Assembly: GCF_007754155.1 (NCBI RefSeq)
Contig: NZ_CP037423.1
Location: 1,798,001 to 1,862,000, forward strand
From: Stieleria neptunia
GTDB taxonomy: Bacteria > Planctomycetota > Planctomycetia > Pirellulales > Pirellulaceae
DNA length: 64,000 nucleotides
Direction: 5' to 3'
Program-made: the position numbers and the translations under genes
Notes under the pieces: model-generated
Databases searched by the model: none
What the model was told of the DNA's origin: nothing
The model's input: the letters and a program-made list of their open reading frames with translations, nothing else
Shown here: positions 51,424 to 60,791 of the stretch, one piece after another
Layout: the number at the start of each line of letters is the position of its first letter
Position numbering within the stretch: position 1 is the first letter of the stretch

Positions 51424-52881
51424 TTAGTTTCGTCGATCGCCGAAGGCCCGGCTACCCCACAAAAATCGGGACACCAAGTAAGCCGCGATCCCGATCCCAA
51501 GGGTGCCCAATCCCACCGTCGCTTGCAATGGAACCCGAATCGCCGTCAGTGTCGCGATCCCCAGTGTTCCCAAAACATAGATGATCGGCACCCACGGGTA
51601 CCCCCAAACCCGAACCGGGTGCACGCCGTGGTTGCGAAACAGGAAAACCAGCGATCCGCACAGGGCCGCGCAAATCGACAAGGTGAACCCCAAATAGTCC
51701 AGTTGTTCACGAAGCGTGCTGATGCAAATCACCACGATCGCCAAACCGGCTTGGATCCAGATCGTCGGCAGCGATTCGACCGGCCCGGCAACCCGCTGGG
51801 CACCGGAATTCCCGCCGCCGCGACCGCTCAACCAGCGTGGCAACAGGCGATCGGCCGCCATCTTTTGATAAACCCTGGGGCCGGTCTGCATCAGCGCCAA
51901 CACGGATGTCCCCAGCCCCACAAGGATCGCAAGCCTCACCAAGGGACCGACCCAAGACCCCCAATCCGATCCGCGGGATTGAATCTGCCGACCGACCGAT
52001 TCGGCCGCCAAGGTCGCCACGTTGGGCTGCCCGGCCACCTCGGCCGCCGGCGGGGCGTAGACGAAAATAATGTTCAACAACAGATACAGCACCGCCACCC
52101 CCACCGTGCCAAACAGCATCGCACGCGGCACGTTCCGCGTCGGTTGGTCGATCTCGTCGGTCAAATAGACCGCGGCGTTGAACCCGCTGTAGCTGAGTGA
52201 AATCCACGTCAATGCGTTGGCGAACACCAACGCAAACGCCCAGCCGCCGCCGGGCGTCGCAGCTCCTGCCTCGGTCGCAGCCCCTGCCTCGGTCGCAGTC
52301 CCTGCCTCGGTCGCAGCCCCTGCCTCGGTCGCAGCGGCGACGGTCGTCCCCTGCCATGTCGAAAGCGTGCTGTAGGCGATCAGCACGAACAGCCCGATCA
52401 ACACCAGTTTGGCGATCACCACGCCATTTTGAATGTGCGTCCCACGCTTGAGCCCCAGACTGTGCACGATCGCCGCGAGCAACACCAAAGCGATCGCGAT
52501 CGATCGATCGGGCAGTCCGTCCAGCGATTCCAGCCCCGCCCCGCGGGCGAACGATTCGAACGTCGTCGCGGCAAAGGCCATCGCACCGGTGAATCCGGCC
52601 AACAGCGAAACCCATCCGGCCATCATGCCGGCCGCGGGATGGATCGCGCGGGCCAGAAACAGGTATTCCCCACCCGATTCGGTGAACTGCTGGGCGAGTG
52701 CCCCGTAACACAGCGCGCCACAAATTGCGATCACCCCGCCGATCGCCCAAGCCGCGATCACAGAATGCGGCGTGCCCAAGTCACCCAGCGTGAATCCACT
52801 GGTCGTGTAAACCCCGGCGCCGATCATGCTGGCCGCCACGACAGCCGCCGCCGAGGGCGCGTTCATTTTGGGATGCGACAA
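51424..52881 (-). CDS. APC-family amino acid permease
   Basis: 485 residues with 12 helices; start region AAAVVAASMIGAGVYTTSGF carries the APC family's G(S/A)G motif (MIGAGVY) in helix 1. Later helices: WAIGGVIAICGALCYGALAQ, AIALVLLAAIVHSLGL and LSYSGFNAAVYLTDEI, the conserved segment for substrate binding. Between helix 5 and 6 lies a tandem hexapeptide stretch (ATEAGA repeated about five times, 52250-52345) encoded by imperfect 18-bp repeats. Transports an amino acid or amine by proton symport, substrate unknown. Start may be M6 (MNAPSA). Confidence 0.88.
   Translation of the reverse strand: MSHPKMNAPSAAAVVAASMIGAGVYTTSGFTLGDLGTPHSVIAAWAIGGVIAICGALCYGALAQQFTESGGEYLFLARAIHPAAGMMAGWVSLLAGFTGAMAFAATTFESFARGAGLESLDGLPDRSIAIALVLLAAIVHSLGLKRGTHIQNGVVIAKLVLIGLFVLIAYSTLSTWQGTTVAAATEAGAATEAGTATEAGAATEAGAATPGGGWAFALVFANALTWISLSYSGFNAAVYLTDEIDQPTRNVPRAMLFGTVGVAVLYLLLNIIFVYAPPAAEVAGQPNVATLAAESVGRQIQSRGSDWGSWVGPLVRLAILVGLGTSVLALMQTGPRVYQKMAADRLLPRWLSGRGGGNSGAQRVAGPVESLPTIWIQAGLAIVVICISTLREQLDYLGFTLSICAALCGSLVFLFRNHGVHPVRVWGYPWVPIIYVLGTLGIATLTAIRVPLQATVGLGTLGIGIAAYLVSRFLWGSRAFGDRRN
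52255..52345. repeat. 18-bp tandem repeat inside the APC permease gene
   Basis: About five units of GCCTCGGTCGCAGCCCCT and variants, coding ATEAGA on the minus strand. Being a multiple of three it keeps the frame open and lengthens a loop between helices. Confidence 0.85.
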
Positions 52882-52904
52882 GGACTGGCTCCAGTTTGGG
52901 ACGA

Positions 52905-52985
52905 CCGATTTTCCAAGTACGACGGCCCTTCCGGGCCGTCGCGAGCTTCTTCTTCGACGACTTCAAAAGGACGCCGTACCGCTAA
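52905..52985. repeat. family D-like repeat
   Basis: AAGTACGACGGCCCTTCCGG with GCCGTCGCGAGCTTCTTC, then GACGACTTCAAAAGGACGCC. Related to the copies at 16421 and 31274, in reverse orientation, in the gap upstream of the permease. Confidence 0.65.
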
Positions 52986-53018
52986 AACGTTGACAGGCTA
53001 GAAGCCCCTCCCACTCGA

Positions 53019-54491
53019 TTACGCCAACACCTGGTGGACGACGTCGCCGCCTTCGACTCCGGTCAGACGTTGATCGAGGCCCTTGAAGGCGTAGGTGAAT
53101 CGGTCCGAGTCGATTCCCATCAGGTGCAAGATCGTGGCATTCAAATCACGAATGTGGACGGGATTCTCGGTCACGTTGTAACTGAATTCATCGGTCGCGC
53201 CGTGGACCACGCCGCGGCGGATCCCCGCCCCGGCCAGCCACACGGAGAAACACTTGGGGTGGTGGTCCCGGCCGTAATTGGTCTTCGTCAAGCTTCCCTG
53301 ACAGTACATCGTTCGCCCAAATTCGCCGCCCCAAACCACCAGCGTGTCATCGATCATGCCGCGTTGGCTCAGGTCCTGCAACAGTGCCGAACAAGGGCGA
53401 TCGATGTCTTTGCACTGATTCGGCAAGTCCTTGGGCAGGTTGCCGTGTTGGTCCCAACCGCGATGAAAGATCTGGGTGAAACGCACGCCGCGTTCCGCCA
53501 TTCGGCGCGCCATCAAACAACAATTGGCAAACGTTCCCGGCGTGGTCACATCGTCGCCGTACATGTCCAAGATGTACTGCGGTTCGTCGTTGATGTTGGC
53601 CAGATCCGGCACACTGGTCTGCATCCGGAACGCCATCTCGTACTGCGCGATTCGGGCATCGGTCTCCGGATCGCCGATCGATTCGGCGGTGACACGGTTC
53701 AATCGCGCCAAGGAGTCCAGCATTTCGCGACGCAGTTTCGAATCGACGCCCTTGGGGTTGGACAAATACAAGACGGGATCCCCCGCGCTGCGCAGCGCCA
53801 CGCCTTGATACTTGCTGGGCAAAAAACCGCTTCCCCAAAGACGGTTGTAGAGCGCCTGGGCCTCCTTCCGTCCGGTCCACGATGCGGTCATCACCAGGAA
53901 GTCGGGTAGGTTTTCGTTTTCGGTCCCCAGTCCATAGCTGAGCCAAGACCCCAAACTGGCTTTGCCAGGCAATTGGTCACCGGTGCAAATGTAGGTAATC
54001 GCGGGGTCATGATTGATCGCTTCGGTGTGCATCGATTTGATCAACGCGATTTCGTCGACGTGTTTTGCCGTGTGTGGCAACAGCTCGCTGACCATCGTTC
54101 CGTTTTCACCGTGTGGCGAAAAATCATAGATGCTCGGCGCGATCGGAAATCGAGCTTGCCCGCTGGTCATCGTCGTCAACCGTTGACCCTGGCGGATCGA
54201 ATCCGGCAGATCCTTGTCGAACCAGTCGGCCATGCTCGGCTTGTGGTCCCACAGATCCATCTGGCTGGGGGCTCCCGACATGAACAGATAGATCGCCCGC
54301 TTGGCTTGGGGTTCGTGGTGCGGCAATTGGGGCAGCCCGCCCTTGGCCGTCGGTGACCGATAATCCGACACCTTGGGTGCCGCATCGGCGCGGGTGTCCA
54401 GCGATGCCAGCGCTGCGGCACCCAACCCCGCCGCGGATTGCGAGAACAGCGAACGGCGATTCAAGCGGATCATTCGTTCTTTAGCATTCAT
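53019..54491 (-). CDS. DUF1501 Tat-exported protein
   Basis: 490 residues. Twin-arginine signal [20 protein letters not shown]. Alkaline-phosphatase-like fold: [40 protein letters not shown] and a late [39 protein letters not shown]. These metal-site residues (Asp, His, Glu) are the hallmark of DUF1501. The family is almost always next to a DUF1549/DUF1553 protein, as here (12-bp gap), and is abundant in planctomycetes. It is suspected to act on sulfated or other polymers; the activity is unproven. Confidence 0.92.
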   Translation of the reverse strand: MNAKERMIRLNRRSLFSQSAAGLGAAALASLDTRADAAPKVSDYRSPTAKGGLPQLPHHEPQAKRAIYLFMSGAPSQMDLWDHKPSMADWFDKDLPDSIRQGQRLTTMTSGQARFPIAPSIYDFSPHGENGTMVSELLPHTAKHVDEIALIKSMHTEAINHDPAITYICTGDQLPGKASLGSWLSYGLGTENENLPDFLVMTASWTGRKEAQALYNRLWGSGFLPSKYQGVALRSAGDPVLYLSNPKGVDSKLRREMLDSLARLNRVTAESIGDPETDARIAQYEMAFRMQTSVPDLANINDEPQYILDMYGDDVTTPGTFANCCLMARRMAERGVRFTQIFHRGWDQHGNLPKDLPNQCKDIDRPCSALLQDLSQRGMIDDTLVVWGGEFGRTMYCQGSLTKTNYGRDHHPKCFSVWLAGAGIRRGVVHGATDEFSYNVTENPVHIRDLNATILHLMGIDSDRFTYAFKGLDQRLTGVEGGDVVHQVLA

Positions 54492-54503
54492 CGTTCACTT
54501 CTC

Positions 54504-57500
54504 TTACTTGCTGACCACTTCGTCTAAATTCAACAGCGTGCTGGCGATCATCATCCAGGCCGCATGCTCACTCGGTTCGATCTTGTCGAACTCGATTTCG
54601 TCGACCGACAACAGATCCGCCGCAGCGGCCGCATCGTCGGCATAGTGTTTTTGCACCTTGTCCAGCAAGGAAACCAACTCGTCCACTTCCGCGGTGACGG
54701 GGTTTCGAGCGGTCACGGTTTCGAACAACCAAGCCAATTTGTCCGAGGGATCTTCCCGATCACACTCGACATGGGCGCGGACCGCCAAGTGCTTCGCCGC
54801 CTGCAAGTATTGATGCTCGTTCATCAGCAACAAGGCTTGCAGCGGCGTGTTGGTGCGTTCGCGTCGCGCCGTACACGACTCGCGACTGGGGGCGTCGAAG
54901 GTCGACATCTGCGGCGGGGCGCTGGTGCGTTTCCAGAAAATGTAAACGCTGCGACGAAGCTGTTTTTCCAAATCAACGTCGGCTTTGAAATTCGCCGTGT
55001 TGCTTCGCGTGTAGCCGACGGCGTACCACAGACCCGACGGTTGGGGCGGCTTGACGCTCGGGCCGCCCAGCCGCGGGTTCAATAACCCCGCCAAGGCCAA
55101 CGCTTGATCACGAAGCACTTCGGCGTCCAAGCGGTGTCGTGGGCCGCGTGCCAGGAACCGGTTTTCGGGGTCGATCGCAAGGTTCTCCGGACTGACCGTG
55201 GCGTCTCGGCGATAGGCGCGACTGGTCACCATCAACTTGATCAATCGCTTGACGTCCCAACCGCTCTCGACGAATTCGACCGCCAGCCAATCGAGCAGTT
55301 TGGGATGACTGGGCGGCTGGCCCTGGCTGCCAAAATCTTCGCTGGATTTGACCAATCCGCTGCCGAAGATCGATTGCCAAAAACGATTCACCGCGACACG
55401 CGACGTCAGCGGATGCTCGGGCGCGACCAACCACTTGGCCAAACCCAATCGGTCACGCGGCAGGTCGTCGGCCATCGGCGGCAGAAACTCGGGGACACGT
55501 CGAGCAACGGTTTCGCCCGGCTGATCATACTGCCCGCGGACCAGAAGCTTGGCTTCACGTGGCTGGTCAAGCTCCTTCCAAACCAAGGTCGTCGCGATCT
55601 GGCCTTCCAGCTTGTCTTTCGCCGCTTCGGCGCCCTTGACCAAGTCTTGCAACACCAACCAATCCGGGTGCGTGCACTGGACTTCGCGATAATAGGCTCG
55701 CAGCGATGCCGCTTGTTCCGGTGTCCGTTCACTCGGTTTCTGAGATGCCAGTTCCACGATGCCCTGCGGCAGCGGGATCGCCCCGGACCGATAGGCATAG
55801 GCGAACTGAGCGGTGCGACGGAGCGAAACGGTTTTGATGTACAAGTCGTTGTGCCCTTTCTTCAGCTCCAACGTGTACGTCTTGCCCAGCGGGTTGATCG
55901 GACCGTCGCGTTCGGACAGGGCGATTCGCTTCTTGTTCAAGAACACGACGTGACTGTCGCTGGTCCCCAACAGCAGATCGATCGACTGTTTTTTGGGTGA
56001 GCTCAATGATTGGTGGATCAGGTTGACTGCGACGCGCTCGCCGGCAACGGGCAACGTGTGAATCGCAACCGGCGTCCAATCGTTTCGCAATTCCCAAGCG
56101 TAAGTTTTGTCTTCGTACTTGAACGTCTCGTCGGCGCTGAAGGCCCCTTGTTGGGAACCGAAGCTGCGGTAGATGCCCGGGTTGGAGCTTTCCACGGGGA
56201 ATGGGCCGACGCTGTGGAGATCACCGACGATGATTTGGTCCTTGATCGGCACCGAGATCGCGGCTTCGGACAGCTGAAAGCGAACGGCATAAAACTGATG
56301 CTTGGCGAACTGCGACAGGTATTCCAGGCGAATCCGGATCTGGTCGTGACCCTGTTCGATCCGCTCGGTCAGGTCGGGGATGGCGAACGACGCGTGACGG
56401 CCACCGGTTTGTTGATGCCCGGCGATCGCCCAACCCTCGGTCGCATGTCTTTTTCCGTCGATCGCCAAGCCGACTGCGAAATTGCCATCTTGCTGCTCGA
56501 TGTTCGCCAATGCCGCGCGAATCGGAAGCGGTTCCCACCCCTCGTCTTCGCCCGCCGAACTCGGACGTGTTTCAATCTCGATTTCGGTCAGCACGGCGTT
56601 GCCGTTGGGCGAAACCCCCGCGCGATCCGTCTTGGGATCGGGCGACACTTCCAACTGCAGCGATTGCCAATGCCCGCCGGCCAATGAAGCTGCCAACGGG
56701 GCGGTGATGGTTTGCACGTCGCGATCGGCAATCTTCTCTCCGACGCGAACGTTTCCGTCGGCTTCGATCACCAGGTCGGTGCCGTGCTTGGAATCCACTT
56801 CACTCGGGGACAGCAATTCGGTTCGCGGGGAAAGTTCGGCGTCATCCGTCCCGCTCAAACCGGCTTCCCAGATTCGCTGGGCGGCATCGACCGATTCGAT
56901 CGGCTCACGCATTTCACGCCGCAGTTCTGCGATCTGTTGATCGAGCGCGGCCAGTTCCGCGGACTGTTCTTGACTCGGCACACGGACCACGGGCGCCGGA
57001 TCCTTCTTGTTTTCGTCGAGCGCTCGGCCGTCCAGGCTGTTGAAAAACGCGAACAGCGAGTAGTACTCTTTCTGTGAAATCGGATCGAACTTGTGATCGT
57101 GACAGACCGCGCACTGCGTGGTCATTCCCAGGAAGACGGTTCCGAACGCATCGGTCCGGTCGATCACGTTGCGGGCGAACACCTCATCATAAATCGATCC
57201 GCCTTCGTTGGTCGTGACGTTCAATCGGTTGAATCCGCTGGCGATCTTTTGCGAGAGCGTCGCATCGGGCAGCAAGTCGCCGGCCAGTTGTTCGGTGACA
57301 AACCGATCGAACGGCATGTTTTGATTGAATGCATCGATGACCCAATCGCGATACGGCCACATTTCGCGATAGTTGTCCAAATGCAATCCGTGGGTATCGG
57401 CGTAGCGGACCAGATCCAACCAATAGCGTCCGAGATGTTGACCAAAGGCGGGGGAGGCGAGCAGTTCGTCGACCAATCGTTCAATGTCCAATTTGCCGGC

Positions 57501-58067
57501 GGCGAGACGATCGATCTGTTCACGCGTCGGCGGCAATCCCGTCAGATCCAAACACAGTCGTCGCATCAACGTCGCATCATCGGCAGCGGTGCCCAGCGTC
57601 AATCCTTTTTGAATCGCTTTGGCGTCGATGAAGTGATCGATCGGGTGCGTCGCCGTCGGGGGCAGATCGACTTTGACGGGGGGCTCGTACGCCCAATGGC
57701 CGCGATACTCCGCTCCGCCGGCCACCCAGGCTTCAAGCGTTTGCTTTTGTGCTTCGGTAAGGGGTTTATTGAACTCCGGCGGAGGCATCAAGACGTCGTC
57801 GTCATCGCTGCGCAGCCGCGCGATGAGTTCGCTTTCGTCGACCGCGCCGGCTTGGACCACCGACGCGATGCCGTCGGCGGTGTCCAATCTCAGATCTGCC
57901 TGGCGCTCCTGTTCATCGGGGCCGTGGCAGGCAAAACAGTGGTCCGACAGGATCGGGCGGACATCGCGAGAGAAATCGGCAGCGGAATCAGTTGGAGATT
58001 CGCCCCGCAACACCGTTGATCCCCAGGCGGCCAGAATCACGGTGGCGACAAAAATTCGAATCGGCAT
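54504..58067 (-). CDS. planctomycete cytochrome-type protein, DUF1549/DUF1553
   Basis: 1187 residues from ATG 58067. Signal peptide about 1-22. PSCyt1 heme-binding motif CFACHGPDEQ (near 44-53). Then the DUF1549 domain (HPIDHFIDAKAIQKGLTLG, LTGLPPTREQIDRL, SPAFGQHLGRYWLDLVRYAD), with a second CxxCH motif CAVCHDHKFDPI near 310. A long lectin/LamG-like middle part (about 440-740) precedes the DUF1553 domain (RVAVNRFWQSIFGSGLVKSS, SHPKLLDWLAVEF, LMVTSRAYRR, ERTNTPLQALLLMNE). Pairs with the DUF1501 gene. Likely periplasmic electron transfer coupled to polymer breakdown; that is inference. Confidence 0.94.
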   Translation of the reverse strand: MPIRIFVATVILAAWGSTVLRGESPTDSAADFSRDVRPILSDHCFACHGPDEQERQADLRLDTADGIASVVQAGAVDESELIARLRSDDDDVLMPPPEFNKPLTEAQKQTLEAWVAGGAEYRGHWAYEPPVKVDLPPTATHPIDHFIDAKAIQKGLTLGTAADDATLMRRLCLDLTGLPPTREQIDRLAAGKLDIERLVDELLASPAFGQHLGRYWLDLVRYADTHGLHLDNYREMWPYRDWVIDAFNQNMPFDRFVTEQLAGDLLPDATLSQKIASGFNRLNVTTNEGGSIYDEVFARNVIDRTDAFGTVFLGMTTQCAVCHDHKFDPISQKEYYSLFAFFNSLDGRALDENKKDPAPVVRVPSQEQSAELAALDQQIAELRREMREPIESVDAAQRIWEAGLSGTDDAELSPRTELLSPSEVDSKHGTDLVIEADGNVRVGEKIADRDVQTITAPLAASLAGGHWQSLQLEVSPDPKTDRAGVSPNGNAVLTEIEIETRPSSAGEDEGWEPLPIRAALANIEQQDGNFAVGLAIDGKRHATEGWAIAGHQQTGGRHASFAIPDLTERIEQGHDQIRIRLEYLSQFAKHQFYAVRFQLSEAAISVPIKDQIIVGDLHSVGPFPVESSNPGIYRSFGSQQGAFSADETFKYEDKTYAWELRNDWTPVAIHTLPVAGERVAVNLIHQSLSSPKKQSIDLLLGTSDSHVVFLNKKRIALSERDGPINPLGKTYTLELKKGHNDLYIKTVSLRRTAQFAYAYRSGAIPLPQGIVELASQKPSERTPEQAASLRAYYREVQCTHPDWLVLQDLVKGAEAAKDKLEGQIATTLVWKELDQPREAKLLVRGQYDQPGETVARRVPEFLPPMADDLPRDRLGLAKWLVAPEHPLTSRVAVNRFWQSIFGSGLVKSSEDFGSQGQPPSHPKLLDWLAVEFVESGWDVKRLIKLMVTSRAYRRDATVSPENLAIDPENRFLARGPRHRLDAEVLRDQALALAGLLNPRLGGPSVKPPQPSGLWYAVGYTRSNTANFKADVDLEKQLRRSVYIFWKRTSAPPQMSTFDAPSRESCTARRERTNTPLQALLLMNEHQYLQAAKHLAVRAHVECDREDPSDKLAWLFETVTARNPVTAEVDELVSLLDKVQKHYADDAAAAADLLSVDEIEFDKIEPSEHAAWMMIASTLLNLDEVVSK

Positions 58068-58232
58068 CGGTGGGACACAAGGCGGGAAGGGGAAGGGCTC
58101 GTCGAACGACACGGGCAGAAGTCATCGGTGACCGGTGCGTTGTCAACGATTGCGAAAGACCCGATGTTTCATCAGCCTATGCCATTCTAGGCTTCCATTG
58201 TAGTCGATCACTCCGGAATTGACGCCGCGGGA

Positions 58233-58715
58233 TCATCGGTTTCGAAGCGCCGTCGTCAGCTCGATCAGATTTCTCGGATTCTGGCCCAGATCGCCCTTGC
58301 CCACACGTGATTGACTCGTCGCGTTGACGATCACGCCTGGGCGGGTGGGGGCTTGGCCGTCGGGATTCGCGGTGAGTTCCACGTCGATGTCGTCGACAAA
58401 ACGCATCAGCGGCGTTGTGCGAGTCAATTTAATAGTCAGCCGATCATCACCCGCTTGGTCCTCGGACACCCAATCCCACTTGGAATTCGTTTCGGTCCAT
58501 TGTCGAATCCGTTCCGCGGCGTCTTGGACCGTGCCGTCGAGTTGCACCGGCCGGAGCCCCGGGCGCGTGGCCGCCGGATCCAGGCGGGCTCGATTTTGGG
58601 TCCAATCACGTCCCCAGTCATCGACCCGCATCACCACCGAAACGATGATCGCCAGGGTGATTGCCAACGCGACGCCCAGAGTGATCCATCCGATCATTTT
58701 GCTTTTCCGCACCAT
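58233..58715 (-). CDS. DUF1499 membrane-anchored protein
   Basis: 160 residues. One membrane helix near 8-28 (IGWITLGVALAITLAIIVSV). The core carries QDAAERIRQWTETNSKWDWV, MRFVDDIDVELTANPDG and a final VNATSQSRVGKGDLGQNPRN. The SRSRVGxxDxGxNxxRI ending is the DUF1499 signature. Envelope-facing; function unknown. Divergent from rarA by 79 bp. Confidence 0.85.
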   Translation of the reverse strand: MVRKSKMIGWITLGVALAITLAIIVSVVMRVDDWGRDWTQNRARLDPAATRPGLRPVQLDGTVQDAAERIRQWTETNSKWDWVSEDQAGDDRLTIKLTRTTPLMRFVDDIDVELTANPDGQAPTRPGVIVNATSQSRVGKGDLGQNPRNLIELTTALRNR

Positions 58716-58794
58716 GGTTTAGGGGTTCCATTGCCGCTTGATCGCTCGGACAATTCGCCACACGCTCCCACACTCGCACCCATTCCATTCCGTT

Positions 58795-60117
58795 ATGGCT
58801 CATACGCCTTCGATGTTCCAATCCCAAGAAGATGACTTCTTGGAAGACGCCAAACCGTTGGCCGCACGGATGCGTCCGACGACGCTGAAAGAATACGTCG
58901 GCCAGCGGCACATTCTAGGGCCTGGGAAACTGCTGCGGCGGATGGTCGATGCCGGGCGATTGGGATCGATCATCTTGTCCGGGCCACCCGGAACGGGCAA
59001 GACGACGCTGGCCCATTTGCTGGCCAAGGAAACCGGCAGCCGCTGTCGCCGGTTGAGTGCGGTCACCGGAGGGGTCAAGGAGGTGCGTGAAGCGTTGGCT
59101 TGGGCCACCGACCTGGTCGCCAGCGGCGAGCCCCGGCCGGTGTTGTTTATCGACGAGATTCATCGTTTCAGCAAAAGCCAACAAGACGCGTTGCTGCCGG
59201 ACGTCGAAGCCGGGATCGTGTCGCTGATCGGCGCAACGACCAGCAATCCGAATTTTGCCGTCAACGGGGCGTTGATCAGCCGCAGCCAGGTGTTCCAGTT
59301 GGAGACGCTCTCGCCGGCGGAGATCACCGAGTTGCTCACGCGGGCGCTGGCCGATCGCGAGCGCGGGCTGGCGGCAACGGGAGCCCGCGCCGACGACGAA
59401 GCGATCGCGTTCCTGGCTGACGTTTGCGAAGGCGACGCGCGGCGTGCGCTCACGGCACTCGAAATCGCGGTCTCCAGCTCGCCGCAAAACCCTCCCCTGG
59501 TGACCCGCGACGCGGCGGCCGAATCGATCGGCACCCGGATCGCCGGCTATGACGGCACCGGTGATGATCACTATGACCTGATCAGCGCCATGATCAAAAG
59601 CATCCGCGGCAGTGACGCCGACGCCGCGATCTATTGGCTCGCGCGGATGCTCGAAGGCGGCGAGGACCTGCGTTTCCTCTGTCGACGCCTGGTCATCTTG
59701 GCCAGCGAAGACGTCGGCAACGCCGACCCGGCCGCGCTGCCGATGGCGGTCGCTTGCATGCAGGCCTGTGAATGGGTCGGGTTGCCGGAAAGCGAATACA
59801 TGCTGTCGCAGACGGTGGCCTATCTGGCGCTGGCCCCCAAGAGCAACGCCGCCACGGTGGCCATCGGATCGGCGCGGAAAGACGTTCGCGACCAGAAAAT
59901 CGTCCCCGTCCCCCGACACCTGCGCGATTCCCATTCCGCCTCGGCCGAGCGTGAAGGCCGCGGCGAAGGCTACCTCTACAGCCACGACAGCCCGCACGGC
60001 ATCGCGGCCCAAGACTACTTGGGCGTCGATCGTTCTTACTACGAGCCGGTCGACCGAGGGTTTGAACGCGAGCTGCGAGAACGGAAGGAATGGATCCGCA
60101 AGCGGTTGAAACCGTAG
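58795..60117 (+). CDS. rarA: replication-associated recombination AAA+ ATPase RarA (MgsA)
   Basis: 440 residues from ATG 58795. Walker A SGPPGTGKTT (about 60-69), Walker B VLFIDEIHRF, sensor 1 GATTSNPNF and an arginine-finger ALISRSQVF. The N-terminal RMRPTTLKEYVGQRHILGPG is typical. C-terminal tetramerisation part includes YWLARMLEGGEDLRFLCRR and the ending SYYEPVDRGFERELRER. It acts at stalled replication forks with SSB and PolIII. Complete and usual length. Downstream is a repeat. Confidence 0.94.
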   Translation: MAHTPSMFQSQEDDFLEDAKPLAARMRPTTLKEYVGQRHILGPGKLLRRMVDAGRLGSIILSGPPGTGKTTLAHLLAKETGSRCRRLSAVTGGVKEVREALAWATDLVASGEPRPVLFIDEIHRFSKSQQDALLPDVEAGIVSLIGATTSNPNFAVNGALISRSQVFQLETLSPAEITELLTRALADRERGLAATGARADDEAIAFLADVCEGDARRALTALEIAVSSSPQNPPLVTRDAAAESIGTRIAGYDGTGDDHYDLISAMIKSIRGSDADAAIYWLARMLEGGEDLRFLCRRLVILASEDVGNADPAALPMAVACMQACEWVGLPESEYMLSQTVAYLALAPKSNAATVAIGSARKDVRDQKIVPVPRHLRDSHSASAEREGRGEGYLYSHDSPHGIAAQDYLGVDRSYYEPVDRGFERELRERKEWIRKRLKP

Positions 60118-60131
60118 TGGTTGCCCTTGCT

Positions 60132-60190
60132 TTTCCCTTGTTCCCAGGCTCAGCCTGGAAACACACCGTCGCGGAGGCTCCGCCTCATCT
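60132..60190. repeat. family B palindrome after rarA
   Basis: TTGTTCCCAGGCTCAGCCTGG with AAACA (60138-60163) and GGAGGCTCCGCCTC (60172-60185). Confidence 0.75.
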
Positions 60191-60317
60191 CATCGCCGCC
60201 GGATCACGTCGCGTCGTTTTTTGAACCCCGCTGGGCAACGCTGTGAAGCATTTTTTCGACACTTCTCGCTGAACGCCACCACATGTGATTCAGTACGCCC
60301 GTTGGACGACGGGGAAT

Positions 60318-60514
60318 GGGTCAAAAAATTTGGTGGTCAAAAAATGAAGAGTTCCGCTAGGGTGAGGCAGATTTTATTCGTCGGAACCCCAACGGGACAG
60401 TGAATCGACAACAACGTCCAGCACGGCCTTTGTGGTTGATTCTCATTGATGCACTCGTACTCGTGTGCGGTGTCTCATTTCTTATTTTTTGACCAACCAA
60501 TTTTTTGACCAACC
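60318..60514. repeat. ~200-bp element with paired inverted GGTCAAAAAAT repeats
   Basis: Left end carries two direct copies of GGTCAAAAAAT (60319-60345) separated by TTGGT. The right end carries two copies of ATTTTTTGACC (60484-60514), also spaced by AACCA, in the opposite orientation. AT-rich arms like these differ from all other repeats here. The interior is unique sequence with no gene. Confidence 0.7.
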
Positions 60515-60785
60515 TTCTTGCCCATTTTCTTTAGGTTTAAAGATGCTTCACGGCGTAGCCCGCTGGGGTTCGTCTCCCGCTGAGCCACCAAGGTGACCTG
60601 GTAGCGGTTGTTCCCAATGCGCCAGCGAAACGCTCTGGGACACCCGCTGCCGCACGGGATTGCGGTCGAATTTCCGCCGGGCACGATGCATCTGGCACCT
60701 ATGGTTGGGAACCCGTTGTCACATGTTTGCACCGATCAAACTCTCGGCTGAGACAGCCGAGCGACACACGCCCGCTTGATTCGTG
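60515..60785. other. intergenic, no gene confidently supported
   Basis: A minus-strand frame of 85 codons (60475-60732) overlaps the inverted repeats and ends in a Lys-rich tail made from the repeat itself. Its Cys/Gly-rich first half (GARCIVPGGNSTAIPCGSG) is not convincing. Treated as non-coding, but the region differs in composition from its neighbours. Confidence 0.4.
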
Positions 60786-60791
60786 TTTCCG

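Noticed and set aside
60475..60732. 85-residue Cys-containing frame
   Set aside because: Its last third is made of the GGTCAAAAAAT repeat and the start has no ribosome-binding site. Too weak to call.
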